Shown in pieces: positions 16,582-24,545 of a stretch of DNA of 40,948 bases. The stretch spans positions 1 through 40,948 of the forward strand of contig JADGQX010000010.1 of the NCBI GenBank assembly GCA_017881445.1, given 5' to 3'. The notes beneath the pieces were generated by a model. It searched no databases, was not told the origin of the DNA, and saw only the letters and a program-made list of their open reading frames with translations. The stretch comes from Gemmatimonadota bacterium. GTDB taxonomy: Bacteria; Gemmatimonadota; Gemmatimonadetes; Longimicrobiales; RSA9. A program made the position numbers and the translations under genes. How positions within the stretch are numbered: the first letter of the stretch is position 1; every line of letters starts with the position of its first letter.

Positions 16582-19137
16582 ATGCACGAATCCGAAGAGC
16601 GGAATCCGGAGCGGGGGCGTGAGCATCCGTCGGAAGGTCACGTGCGGAGCCCGGCGTCGTCTGTGCCGTCTCCGGCCGACGAGTGTCTGCGCCAGCTGGC
16701 GGAGCACCTCGGAGACGTGTTCTGGATGACGACTCCGGACCGAAGCCGGGTCATCTACGTGAGCCCGAGCTACGAGGCGCTCTGGGGCCGTGCGGTGGAG
16801 ACCGTGTACGCCCGCCCACTCTCGGTCCTCGAGGGGGTGCACCCCGAGGACAGGGCACGGGTAGAGGCGGCGCTGACCCGGAACGAGGCCGGCGGGCCCG
16901 CCGAGGAGGCGCGGGTCGTCCGGGCGGACGGCTCGGTGTGCTGGGTCTCGGCCCGCATGGTGCCGATCATGGACGAAGCGGGGGTTGTCCGGCGGATCGT
17001 GGGAGTCGTGGAGGACATCACGGCACGGCGGGCCGTGGAGGAGCGGGCTCAGCAGGCGGTGGCGGCGGCAGCCGCCCGGGAGGAAGCGGAGAGCGCGCGG
17101 GTGGAGGTGGCGGGGATCCTGGAGCGGATCACGGACGGGTTCCTGGCGCTGGACCGGAGCTGGCATTTCACCTACGCGAACCCGCGGGCCGAGGAGCTGC
17201 TGGGGCAACGGATCGGCAGCCTGGTCGGGAAGCAGATGTGGGAGATGTTCCCGGGCTCGCGGGATTCCGTGTTCGGGCGGGAGTACCAGAGAGCGGTGCG
17301 GGAAAACGTCAGCGTTCATTTCGACGCCGGCTCGACAGTGGTCGACCGCTGGTTCTCCGTGCACGCCTACCCGGGCGAGGCGGGCCTGTCGGTCTACTTC
17401 CAGGACATCACGGAACGGAAGAACACGGAGCGGGCGCTGCGGGAGAGCGAGCGCCGCTACCGTTCGCTGTTCGAGGAGTCACGGGACGCGATCTACATCA
17501 CGACGCGGGATGGCCGGTTCGTGGACGCCAACGGGTTCTGGCTGGAGCTGATGGGCTATACGCGGGCGGAGCTGCAGACGTTGAACGCGGCGGACCTGTA
17601 CGTGGCACCGGAGGACCGGGAGCGATTCCAGACGGAAATCGAAGCCAGCGGCGAGGTGCGGAGCTTCGAGGTGCGCCTGCGTCGCAAGGACGGGACCGAG
17701 CTGGAGTGCCTGATCACAGCCAATGTGTGGAAGGGCGTGATGGGGGATGTGATCGGCTACCACGGCACGATCCGGGACATCACGGAGCGAAAGATCGCGG
17801 AGAAGCAGCTGCGGCGTCGGGCGCTGCAGGACCCGCTGACGCAGCTGCCGAACCGGGCGCACTTCATGGACCGGCTGACGCGGTCGGTGGAGCGGGCGGC
17901 GGTGGACCCGGCCTACCACTTCGCGGTGCTGTTCCTGGACCTGGACCGGTTCAAGGTGGTGAACGACTCGCTGGGGCACATGGCCGGGGACGAGCTGCTG
18001 GTGCAGGTGGCGAGGCGGTTGGAGGGGGCGGTGCGGCCGGGCGACACCGTGGCGAGGCTGGGGGGAGACGAATTCGCGGTGCTGCTCTACGAGATATCGG
18101 AGCGGGATGACGCAGCGGCGGTGGCGGAGCGGATCCACCAGCGCCTGCGGGAGCCACACGTGGTGAACCGTCACGAGGTGTTCACCACGGCCAGCGTAGG
18201 CATCGCCCTGAGCACGGCGGGCTACGATCGTCCCGAGGAGATCCTGCGCGACGCGGACACGGCCATGTACCGGGCCAAGGAGCTGGGGGGAGTCCGCCAC
18301 CAGCTCTTCGACCACACCATGCACGCGGAAGCGATGGCGCTGCTGCACCTGGAGACGGACTTGCGGCGCGCAGTGGAGCGGCAGGAGTTCGAGGTGCACT
18401 ACCAGCCGATCGTGTCGCTGGAATCGGGGGAGACGATCGGCTTCGAGGCACTGGCACGCTGGCGTCACCCGCAGCGCGGGCTTCTGCTCCCGGCCGAGTT
18501 CATCCCGCTGGCCGAGGAGACGGGCCTGATCGTGCCGATCGGCTCCTGGGTGTTGCGGGAGGCCTGCCGCTCCATGGCCTGCTGGCAGTCGCGACTGCGG
18601 CCCCCAACGATCCCGATGCTGAGCGTGAACCTCTCGGCCCGTCAGTTGATGCAGCCGGATCTGGTGGACATGGTGGCGGGTGTGGTGCGGGATACGGGGC
18701 TGGCGGGCGGGCTGCGGCTGGAAATCACCGAAAGCGCGATCATGGCGCACCCGGAGGCCGCGGCCGACGTGTTCCACCAGCTGCGCGCCATCGGCATCGA
18801 GCTCTGCATCGACGACTTCGGAACCGGCTACTCGTCGCTGTCGCACCTGCACCGTTTCCCGGTCAGCCTGCTCAAGATCGACCGCTCCTTCGTGCAGCGG
18901 CTGGGGCAAGACGACTACAACCTGGAGATCGTGCGGGCCATCGTCACCCTGGCGGGGAACCTGGGCATCGACGCCATCGCGGAAGGCGTGGAGACGACGC
19001 AGCAGCGTGACCGCCTGCTGTCGCTGGGCTCGCGGATGGCGCAGGGGTTCCTGTTCTCGGTACCGGTGCCGGGAGCTATGGCGGAGGCTCGGCTCGCCGA
19101 CGAGCTACGGGCCCGTGCCCTCGACGCAGAGCGCTGA
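16582..19137 (+). CDS. Triple-PAS diguanylate cyclase/phosphodiesterase (GGDEF-EAL)
   Basis: An 851-residue cytoplasmic protein that should make and break cyclic-di-GMP under control of sensor domains. Three PAS domains lie at about 35-150, 178-278 and 290-405. The GGDEF domain (about 415-575) has an intact active site GGDEF at 494-498, preceded at the right spacing by an RxxD inhibitory site (RPGD, 485-488). The EAL domain (about 590-840) keeps EALARW, NLSARQ, EITES, DDFGTGYSSL and KIDRSF, so both enzymes look active. No membrane span is visible. The start at 16582 is the first ATG; an in-frame GTG at 16507 is possible. The next gene is a close relative. Confidence 0.93.
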   Translation: MHESEERNPERGREHPSEGHVRSPASSVPSPADECLRQLAEHLGDVFWMTTPDRSRVIYVSPSYEALWGRAVETVYARPLSVLEGVHPEDRARVEAALTRNEAGGPAEEARVVRADGSVCWVSARMVPIMDEAGVVRRIVGVVEDITARRAVEERAQQAVAAAAAREEAESARVEVAGILERITDGFLALDRSWHFTYANPRAEELLGQRIGSLVGKQMWEMFPGSRDSVFGREYQRAVRENVSVHFDAGSTVVDRWFSVHAYPGEAGLSVYFQDITERKNTERALRESERRYRSLFEESRDAIYITTRDGRFVDANGFWLELMGYTRAELQTLNAADLYVAPEDRERFQTEIEASGEVRSFEVRLRRKDGTELECLITANVWKGVMGDVIGYHGTIRDITERKIAEKQLRRRALQDPLTQLPNRAHFMDRLTRSVERAAVDPAYHFAVLFLDLDRFKVVNDSLGHMAGDELLVQVARRLEGAVRPGDTVARLGGDEFAVLLYEISERDDAAAVAERIHQRLREPHVVNRHEVFTTASVGIALSTAGYDRPEEILRDADTAMYRAKELGGVRHQLFDHTMHAEAMALLHLETDLRRAVERQEFEVHYQPIVSLESGETIGFEALARWRHPQRGLLLPAEFIPLAEETGLIVPIGSWVLREACRSMACWQSRLRPPTIPMLSVNLSARQLMQPDLVDMVAGVVRDTGLAGGLRLEITESAIMAHPEAAADVFHQLRAIGIELCIDDFGTGYSSLSHLHRFPVSLLKIDRSFVQRLGQDDYNLEIVRAIVTLAGNLGIDAIAEGVETTQQRDRLLSLGSRMAQGFLFSVPVPGAMAEARLADELRARALDAER

Positions 19138-19141
19138 GACG

Positions 19142-21259
19142 ATGCCAGGTCGAATGGAGCGGGGCACGACGGGCCGGGACGCGTTCGGCGGCGCAGTCGT
19201 GGAGGGGGCGCAGGCCGAGCACCTCTTCCGGAGCCTGTTGGCGAGCGTCGGTGAAGGGATCGTGGTCTGGGACGCAGAGCTGCGCTTCCGGATCTGGAAT
19301 CCCTTCATGGAGGACCTGACCGGCTACTTCGCGGCGGATGTGCTGGGGCGGAAGCTGCCGGAGCTGTTCCCCGCGATGCACCGGGCCGCCGGCATCGTGC
19401 GGCGGGCCCTTTCAGGGCAAATCGTCCGGTCGCCGGACCTGCGGTACCAGCACCGGACCGGCGGCACCGGCGGCTGGATCTCGGGCGTCTGCTCTCCGCA
19501 CGTGGGCCCGGACGGCGAGATCGTGGGCGCCATCGCCATGGTGAGCGAGGTGACGGCCCGACGCCGGGCCGAGGCGGCGCTGCGCCGGAGCGAGGCACGG
19601 TACCGGCGATTGTTCGAGGAGTCGCGCGACGCCATCCTCGTGACGACGCCGGACGGGCGGGTGCTGGACGCGAACGCGGCCGCCGTGGAGTTGCTGGGCC
19701 GGAGCCGGCGGGAGCTGCTGGTCACGGGCACCGTGGAGCTCTGGGGGGACGGCGCGGACCTGGTCCGGCTGACGACGGATCTCGACCGGGGCGGGTCGAT
19801 CCGGGAGCGCGAGATCGTCCTGCGGCGCAGCGATGGGCAGGCGGTGACCTGCCTGCTGAGCTCGATCGCGCTGCGGGATGCGGCGGGCGAGATCGCGAGC
19901 TACCAGTCGATACTGCACGACGTCACGCTGCGTAAGGCGGCCGAGGAGCAGCTGCTGCACGCGGGGCTGCACGACGCACTGACGGCGCTCCCCAACCGGG
20001 CGCTCTTCCTCGACCGGGCGGACCACCTGGTGAAACGGGCGACGCGGCGGCCCTCGGAGTCCTTCGCGCTGCTGTTCCTGGATGTAGACCGCTTCCGCTA
20101 CGTGAACGAGTCGCTTGGACACCCGACGGGCGACCAGCTGCTGATGGCGGTGGCACGCCGGGTCGAGTCGTGCCTGCGCCAGGAGGACACGGTGGCTCGG
20201 TTCGGCGGTGACGAGTTCGCGGTGCTGCTGGAGTCGATCGGCGACCCCGCGGACGCGGTGCGCGTGGCCGAGCGGATCCAGGACGAGCTAGCCCGGCCCA
20301 TCGTCATGGGCGAGCAAGAGGTGTTCGCCACGGCAAGCATCGGCATCGTGCCGTGGGCACCCGGCTATGCCCGCGCCGAGGAGATGCTGCGGGACGCGGA
20401 CACGGCGATGAATCGCGCCAAGGTCGGCGGGCGAGCCCGGCACGAGATGTTCGCGGAAGAGATGCACGCCGACGTGGTGGCGCGGCTGCGGCTGGAAACG
20501 CAGCTCCGGCACGCCGTGGAGCGGGGCCAGATGGTGCTGCACTACCAGCCCATCGTTGGCCTGGACAGCGGTCAGCTGTCGGGATTCGAGGCGCTGGTGC
20601 GCTGGGCGCACCCCGTCCGGGGGCTATTGGCGCCCGCGGAGTTCATCGGGTTGGCCGAGGAGACGGGGCTGATCGTGCCGATCGGCTCCTGGGTCCTGCG
20701 GGAGGCCTGCAGCCAGCTCCGGCGCTGGCAGGACGACGCGCCCGAGGCGAATCTCACGATGAACGTGAACCTCTCCGCCCGCCAGTTCCTGCAGGCCGAC
20801 CTGATCGAGGACATGGACGTGGTCCTGGCGGAAACGAACGTCGACCCGCGCTCGCTGGCGGTGGAGATCACCGAGTCCGTGTTCCTGGAGAACGCCGAGG
20901 CGTCCGGGCGCGTACTGAGGCAGCTGCGGGACCGCGGCGTGCGGGTGTGCATCGACGATTTCGGCACGGGATACTCGTCGTTGGGGTACCTGCGCCGTTT
21001 TCCCGTGGATTCCCTCAAGATCGACCGCTCGTTCGTCAGCGGACTGGACGCGGAGGGCGGCAACCTGAAGCTGGTGCGCGCCATCATCGCCCTCGCCCAG
21101 TCGCTGGAGCTCACCGCCATCGCGGAAGGCGTCGAAACGGCCGCCCAGCGACGGATCGTGCGCGAGATGGGGGCGCGCCTCGGACAGGGACACCTCTTCG
21201 CCTCGGCGCTGGATGCGGACCACGCGACAGAGTTGCTCGGCCGGCCCACTGGCTGGTGA
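19142..21259 (+). CDS. Double-PAS diguanylate cyclase/phosphodiesterase (GGDEF-EAL)
   Basis: A 705-residue relative of the preceding protein, starting 4 bases after its stop, so the two are co-transcribed. PAS domains lie at about 25-138 and 151-266, GGDEF at 275-430 and EAL at 445-695. GGDEF is intact at 355-359 with an RxxD site (RQED, 346-349). One change is VNES where the family and the neighbour have ND. The EAL part keeps EALVRW, NLSARQ, EITES, DDFGTGYSSL and KIDRSF. The segment AEETGLIVPIGSWVLREAC is identical in both proteins. The ATG at 19142 is preferred; 19154 is an alternative. Confidence 0.92.
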   Translation: MPGRMERGTTGRDAFGGAVVEGAQAEHLFRSLLASVGEGIVVWDAELRFRIWNPFMEDLTGYFAADVLGRKLPELFPAMHRAAGIVRRALSGQIVRSPDLRYQHRTGGTGGWISGVCSPHVGPDGEIVGAIAMVSEVTARRRAEAALRRSEARYRRLFEESRDAILVTTPDGRVLDANAAAVELLGRSRRELLVTGTVELWGDGADLVRLTTDLDRGGSIREREIVLRRSDGQAVTCLLSSIALRDAAGEIASYQSILHDVTLRKAAEEQLLHAGLHDALTALPNRALFLDRADHLVKRATRRPSESFALLFLDVDRFRYVNESLGHPTGDQLLMAVARRVESCLRQEDTVARFGGDEFAVLLESIGDPADAVRVAERIQDELARPIVMGEQEVFATASIGIVPWAPGYARAEEMLRDADTAMNRAKVGGRARHEMFAEEMHADVVARLRLETQLRHAVERGQMVLHYQPIVGLDSGQLSGFEALVRWAHPVRGLLAPAEFIGLAEETGLIVPIGSWVLREACSQLRRWQDDAPEANLTMNVNLSARQFLQADLIEDMDVVLAETNVDPRSLAVEITESVFLENAEASGRVLRQLRDRGVRVCIDDFGTGYSSLGYLRRFPVDSLKIDRSFVSGLDAEGGNLKLVRAIIALAQSLELTAIAEGVETAAQRRIVREMGARLGQGHLFASALDADHATELLGRPTGW

Positions 21260-21298
21260 CGGACCGCGGCGAACGGGGTCGGCCGGGGCACGCCCAGA

Positions 21299-21315
21299 GG
21301 GCCTTCGTTCGGCCC
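21299..21315 (+). terminator. Weak hairpin after the second GGDEF-EAL gene
   Basis: GGGCC (21299-21303) and GGCCC (21311-21315) can pair around a 7-base loop, 40 bases after the stop codon. The stem is short and lacks a T tract. Confidence 0.3.
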
Positions 21316-21418
21316 GGGTAGCGTCCAACATGCAAGGGCGCGGGACGTCACGGGCGAAACCGCGGCCCGCCCGCCGCCGTAGGGGCTCCCACACGACGCA
21401 GCGAGCAGGAGGTTCTCC

Positions 21419-21706
21419 ATGATCGGGCTCATCGTTTTGCTGGTGGCGGGCGCTGCCACGTTCTTCGGGTTCCGGCAAACGCGCCACTTCGTCCGGCGCC
21501 GCCTGCGCTACGTGGACTCCGTCCACTCCCTGGGCGCGCCCTGGATCGCGGGCACGGCGGCCGTGCTCGTCGCGGCGCCTGTCGTCTTGGTGCTGCCATT
21601 CGTCGGCGCCGGCACCGCTCTCCTCTTCGGGCTGGGCGTCGGCAGCGGCTTCGCCGCCGGAGCGAAGGACATCAACCGCGAGTTCAGGCGGCTCCCGCCC
21701 GGTTGA
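21419..21706 (+). CDS. Small membrane protein of unknown function
   Basis: A 95-residue protein with two or three hydrophobic stretches: residues 1-18, and about 42-80, which could form one or two spans joined by a Gly-rich turn. A basic segment (TRHFVRRRLRY) lies between. AGGAGG sits 7 bases before the ATG at 21419, an ideal ribosome site, and a 9-bp terminator hairpin follows the stop by 2 bases. I recognise no family. The strong signals at both ends make it a real gene despite its size. Confidence 0.75.
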   Translation: MIGLIVLLVAGAATFFGFRQTRHFVRRRLRYVDSVHSLGAPWIAGTAAVLVAAPVVLVLPFVGAGTALLFGLGVGSGFAAGAKDINREFRRLPPG

Positions 21707-21708
21707 AC

Positions 21709-21729
21709 GGGGGCCGCGCGGCGGCCCCC
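21709..21729 (+). terminator. Terminator hairpin after the small membrane protein gene
   Basis: GGGGGCCGC (21709-21717) and GCGGCCCCC (21721-21729) form a perfect 9-bp stem with a GCG loop, beginning 2 bases after the stop codon. Confidence 0.6.
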
Positions 21730-21896
21730 CAGTGTTGGCTCCTCCGGCCCGGCCGCCTTTCCCGCCGTGCCATTCCAGGCAGCGACATCCACCAGAGACA
21801 GCCCACTGCGTGCTGCGGCTGCAGGGACGCGGCGCGCCCGCGCGTGGCAATGCCCTTCCGAACTGCCCTTCTGCAAATCTCCTGGCACTCACCTTG

Positions 21897-21950
21897 CCCG
21901 TAATATCACCGCAAAAGATTGTGACAATTGTATTTGGGCTAATTTGACCC
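21897..21950 (+). promoter_or_regulatory. AT-rich promoter/operator region with palindrome, upstream of a lipoprotein gene
   Basis: This is one of the most AT-rich stretches in the window. ATTGT-G-ACAAT (21918-21928) is an 11-base inverted repeat, and the overlapping ACAATTGT (21924-21931) is a perfect palindrome. GTGACA and TAATTT look like -35 and -10 elements but are only 13 bases apart, so the exact promoter is unclear. The lipoprotein ATG is at 21961. Confidence 0.45.
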
Positions 21951-21960
21951 GGAGGGGAAG

Positions 21961-22566
21961 ATGTGGAGGATCGGGAGGATTCTGGGGCCGACGGCGCTGG
22001 TGGCGGCGCTGGCGGCTGGGTGCGCGCAGGGCGGCGGACTGGGCGGGGTGCTGGGAGGGATCCTGAACCCGGCGCCGAGCAACGAGGTGGCGGGCACGGT
22101 GAGCAGTGTCGACACGCGGTCGCAGCAGATCTACATCAACACGGACAATGGCCAGCAGATCGCGCTGCAGTACGACAGCCGCACGCAGGTGGCCTTCCAG
22201 GGCCAGAACTACCCGGTGGGTAACCTGGAGCGGGGTGACTACGTGACGGCGCGGATCCAGGGGACGACGAACGGCGGCTATTACACGGACGCGATCCAGG
22301 TCACGCAGTCGGCGCAGAGCCAGGGCCCCGCCAGCGGCAACGGCGTCAACTACCAGACGATCGAAGGTACCGTCGGCCAGATCAGCTTCCAGGATGGCAC
22401 CTTCCTGCTGAGCCCGCGCAACGGCGCGTCCACTCTGGTGACGATGCCGTACAATCCGCGGCAGACGGACGTGCAGCGATTCAACCAGCTGCGCAACGGC
22501 TCGTACGTGCGGGTCCAGGGACAGTACGTGGGGAACGGCCGCTTCCAGCTGGCCGGATTCATGTAA
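21961..22566 (+). CDS. Lipoprotein with two OB-like repeats (DUF5666-like)
   Basis: A 201-residue exported protein with a lipobox (LAAGC, Cys21) after a short signal sequence, then a Gly-rich linker. Two similar beta-rich halves follow: EVAGTVSSVDTRSQQIYINT...GDYVTARIQG (about 42-105) and IEGTVGQISFQDGTFLLS...GSYVRVQGQY (about 130-200). Each has the G-T-V...G-x-Y-V pattern of small OB-fold-like barrels seen in DUF5666 proteins. GGAGGGGA precedes the ATG at 21961. Function is unknown. A long G-rich tract begins 5 bases after the stop. Confidence 0.82.
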   Translation: MWRIGRILGPTALVAALAAGCAQGGGLGGVLGGILNPAPSNEVAGTVSSVDTRSQQIYINTDNGQQIALQYDSRTQVAFQGQNYPVGNLERGDYVTARIQGTTNGGYYTDAIQVTQSAQSQGPASGNGVNYQTIEGTVGQISFQDGTFLLSPRNGASTLVTMPYNPRQTDVQRFNQLRNGSYVRVQGQYVGNGRFQLAGFM

Positions 22567-22570
22567 AACG

Positions 22571-22628
22571 GAAAGGGGCAGGGGCAAGGGCAAGGGGAGG
22601 GGCAAGGGGAATGGGGGAATGGGGGAAG
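22571..22628 (+). repeat. G-rich tract with strong G-quadruplex potential
   Basis: Nine or more runs of 3-5 G are separated by only 1-3 bases (CA, CAA, AAT, A). The core GGGGCAGGGGCAAGGG (22575-22590) recurs exactly at 27911-27926. Such spacing is ideal for G-quadruplex formation in the plus strand or its RNA. Confidence 0.75.
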
Positions 22629-22826
22629 GGTGGCACGGGCAATGCCGGTCGGCGAGGAGCCGGCCGGCGCGGGTCCGGCGCGGGGCGGCAGGGGGCCGTC
22701 AGGCAGCGAGTCGGGGTTGCCGATGGGCCGCCCTAACCATACAACAGCCATGCCGAGCCACGGGCCGGAAGCGGCCGATCGGGGCGGTACCCGCCGGCCG
22801 GCCCGGCCGCAGGCGGGGAGGGCGCC

Positions 22827-23294
22827 ATGACGACGTGCAAGGAGCGGCTGGAGAGGTGCCTGGACGATGCAGCCATCCCGCACGAGTTCCAGAGACACCG
22901 GAGCGCGTTCACGGCACAGGAGGTGGCGCAGTCGGAGCACATACCGGGGCGAATGGTGGCCAAGCCGGTCATGGTGGACGCGGACGGCCGACTGACGATG
23001 GTGGTGCTTCCGGCGACGGAGCAGGCGGACCTGGGAAAAGTGACTGCCGCACTGCATGCGGGCGCGGTGAGGCTGGCGTCGGAGGACGAGTTCCGGCGCG
23101 CGTTCGACGACTGCGAGACGGGGGCCATGCCGGTGTTCGGCAACCTGTACGGCGTGCCGGTCGTGGTGGATGAGCGGGTAGCGGAAAACGAGGACATCGT
23201 GACGCAGGCGGGTACGCACGCCGAGACGGTGCAGGTGAGCTACCGGGATTTCGAGCGACTGGTGCATCCGCTCGTGGCCGATGTGCGCCGGTAG
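22827..23294 (+). CDS. YbaK/ProX-type aminoacyl-tRNA deacylase
   Basis: A 155-residue protein with the YbaK/EbsC editing fold. Members remove wrongly attached amino acids such as Ala or Cys from tRNA-Pro. Visible family features are the N-terminal EFQRHRSAFTAQEVAQ stretch, the conserved Lys in MVAKPVM, MVVLPATEQADL, and the late GAMPVFGNLYGVPVVVD segment. It is a free-standing domain, so it acts in trans. GGGAGG lies about 5 bases before the ATG at 22827. The next gene starts 7 bases after its stop. Which amino acid it edits is not clear; the C-terminal part resembles YeaK-like proteins. Confidence 0.88.
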   Translation: MTTCKERLERCLDDAAIPHEFQRHRSAFTAQEVAQSEHIPGRMVAKPVMVDADGRLTMVVLPATEQADLGKVTAALHAGAVRLASEDEFRRAFDDCETGAMPVFGNLYGVPVVVDERVAENEDIVTQAGTHAETVQVSYRDFERLVHPLVADVRR

Positions 23295-23301
23295 AACGGT
23301 G

Positions 23302-23760
23302 ATGACGCTCTGGATCGATGCCGATGCGGCGCCGCGGGACGTCAAGGAGATCTGCTTTCGGGCGGCGAGGCGGCTGAAGCTGACGACGGTGCTGGTGGCC
23401 AACCGCCGGCTGTCCTCACCCGCGGACCTCGCCTGGGTGAGTGCGGTGCAGGTGGCGGGCGGTCCGGACGCGGCCGACCAGTACATCGCGGAGACGGCCG
23501 AGGCGGGGGATGTGGCGGTGACGGCGGACATTCCGCTGGCGGCGATCCTGGTGGCGAAGGCGGTGCGAGTGATCGATCCGCGGGGCGCGGAGTACACGAC
23601 GGAGAACGTGGGGGAGCGACTGGCCGTCCGAAACTTCATGGATGGCCTGCGGGGCGCGGGAATGGAGACGGGCGGGTCAGCGGCGTTCGGCCCGAGGGAT
23701 AAGCAGGCCTTCGCCGGCGCGCTCGACCGCGTGCTGGCGCGGGCGGTGCGCGCGCCCTGA
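23302..23760 (+). CDS. yaiI: YaiI/YqxD family protein (UPF0178, DUF188)
   Basis: A 152-residue protein of the conserved DUF188 family, which has a PIN-like nuclease fold but no proven activity. The N-terminal WIDADAAPRDVKEI motif with paired Asp residues, the VANRRL strand, GPDAADQYIAE and the TADIPLAA segment are all in place. The ATG at 23302 starts at the family N-terminus; a GTG one codon before is also possible. It follows the YbaK gene closely and is convergent with the SDR gene, whose stop is only 4 bases away. Confidence 0.9.
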   Translation: MTLWIDADAAPRDVKEICFRAARRLKLTTVLVANRRLSSPADLAWVSAVQVAGGPDAADQYIAETAEAGDVAVTADIPLAAILVAKAVRVIDPRGAEYTTENVGERLAVRNFMDGLRGAGMETGGSAAFGPRDKQAFAGALDRVLARAVRAP

Positions 23761-23764
23761 GGGA

Positions 23765-24544
23765 CTAGATCAGCGAGCGGCCCTGGGCGCCGTCCAGGGC
23801 GATGCAGGCGCCGGTCACGAGGCTGGCCCGGGGTGAGGCGAGCCAGGCAACGGCGGCGGCGACCTCCGCGGGCGTGCCGAATCGGCCGAGCGGCAGGTTG
23901 TCGGCGATGAAGCGCGCCTTCCCCTGCGGATCGTCACGGAAGCGCCTGTCCCAGCTTCCGCCGGGGAAGAAGATGGAGCCGGGCGCGACGGTGTTGACGC
24001 GCACGCGGCGAGGGGCGAGCTCGATGGCCATGACGTCGGCCGCGCTGATGAGCGCGGCCTTCGTCGCATTGTAGAGGGAGAGCTCAGGACCGCCCACTTC
24101 CCTGCCGAAGAGAGAAGCCACGAAAACGATGGCGGCATCGTCGTGACCGGCGAGGTGGGGGATGGCCTCCCGGGCGAGGCGGAGGCCGGCGAGGAGGTTC
24201 AGCTCGAGCAGCTCGCGCCAGTCCTCGTCCGTGGCGTCCACGAACGCCTTCCTGCGATTACCGCCGGCGTTGCCGACGACGATGTCGAGCCGGCCGAAGC
24301 GCTGGATGGCGGCGTTCACGAGCCGCCCGGCGGCGTCGGGATCGGTGATGTCGAGGGGAAGCGCGAGCACGCGGTCGGGTTCGTCGCCTGCCATCTCCTG
24401 AGCGGCCGCCTCCAGCGCGGGTGCGCCCCGGGCGCAGAGGACGAGACGGCAACCCTCGGCGGCCAGGGCGGCGGCGATGGCGCGGCCGAGGCCCCGACTG
24501 GCGCCGGTAACGATGGCAATGCGGTCCTTCAGCCCGAGGTCCAC
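23765..24544 (-). CDS. Short-chain dehydrogenase/reductase (SDR)
   Basis: A 259-residue classical SDR that oxidises or reduces an alcohol/ketone using NAD(P). The cofactor motif TGASRGLG is at 13-20, NAGG at 92-95, and the catalytic Ser144, Tyr158 and Lys162 (YNATK) are present. The PG motif (VAPGS) and a C-terminal V-T-G-A...DGA end are normal. An Arg after the TGAS and CARG after beta-2 suggest NADPH preference, which is inference. The GTG start is 1 base after the stop of the GT39 gene, so the two are translated together. Substrate unknown. Confidence 0.9.
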   Translation of the reverse strand: MDLGLKDRIAIVTGASRGLGRAIAAALAAEGCRLVLCARGAPALEAAAQEMAGDEPDRVLALPLDITDPDAAGRLVNAAIQRFGRLDIVVGNAGGNRRKAFVDATDEDWRELLELNLLAGLRLAREAIPHLAGHDDAAIVFVASLFGREVGGPELSLYNATKAALISAADVMAIELAPRRVRVNTVAPGSIFFPGGSWDRRFRDDPQGKARFIADNLPLGRFGTPAEVAAAVAWLASPRASLVTGACIALDGAQGRSLI

Positions 24545-24545
24545 G

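Noticed and set aside
17479-18909. A 476-codon minus-strand frame opposite the first GGDEF-EAL gene
   Set aside because: Its His/Gln/Arg-rich composition is the usual antisense product of this codon use; there is no ribosome site.
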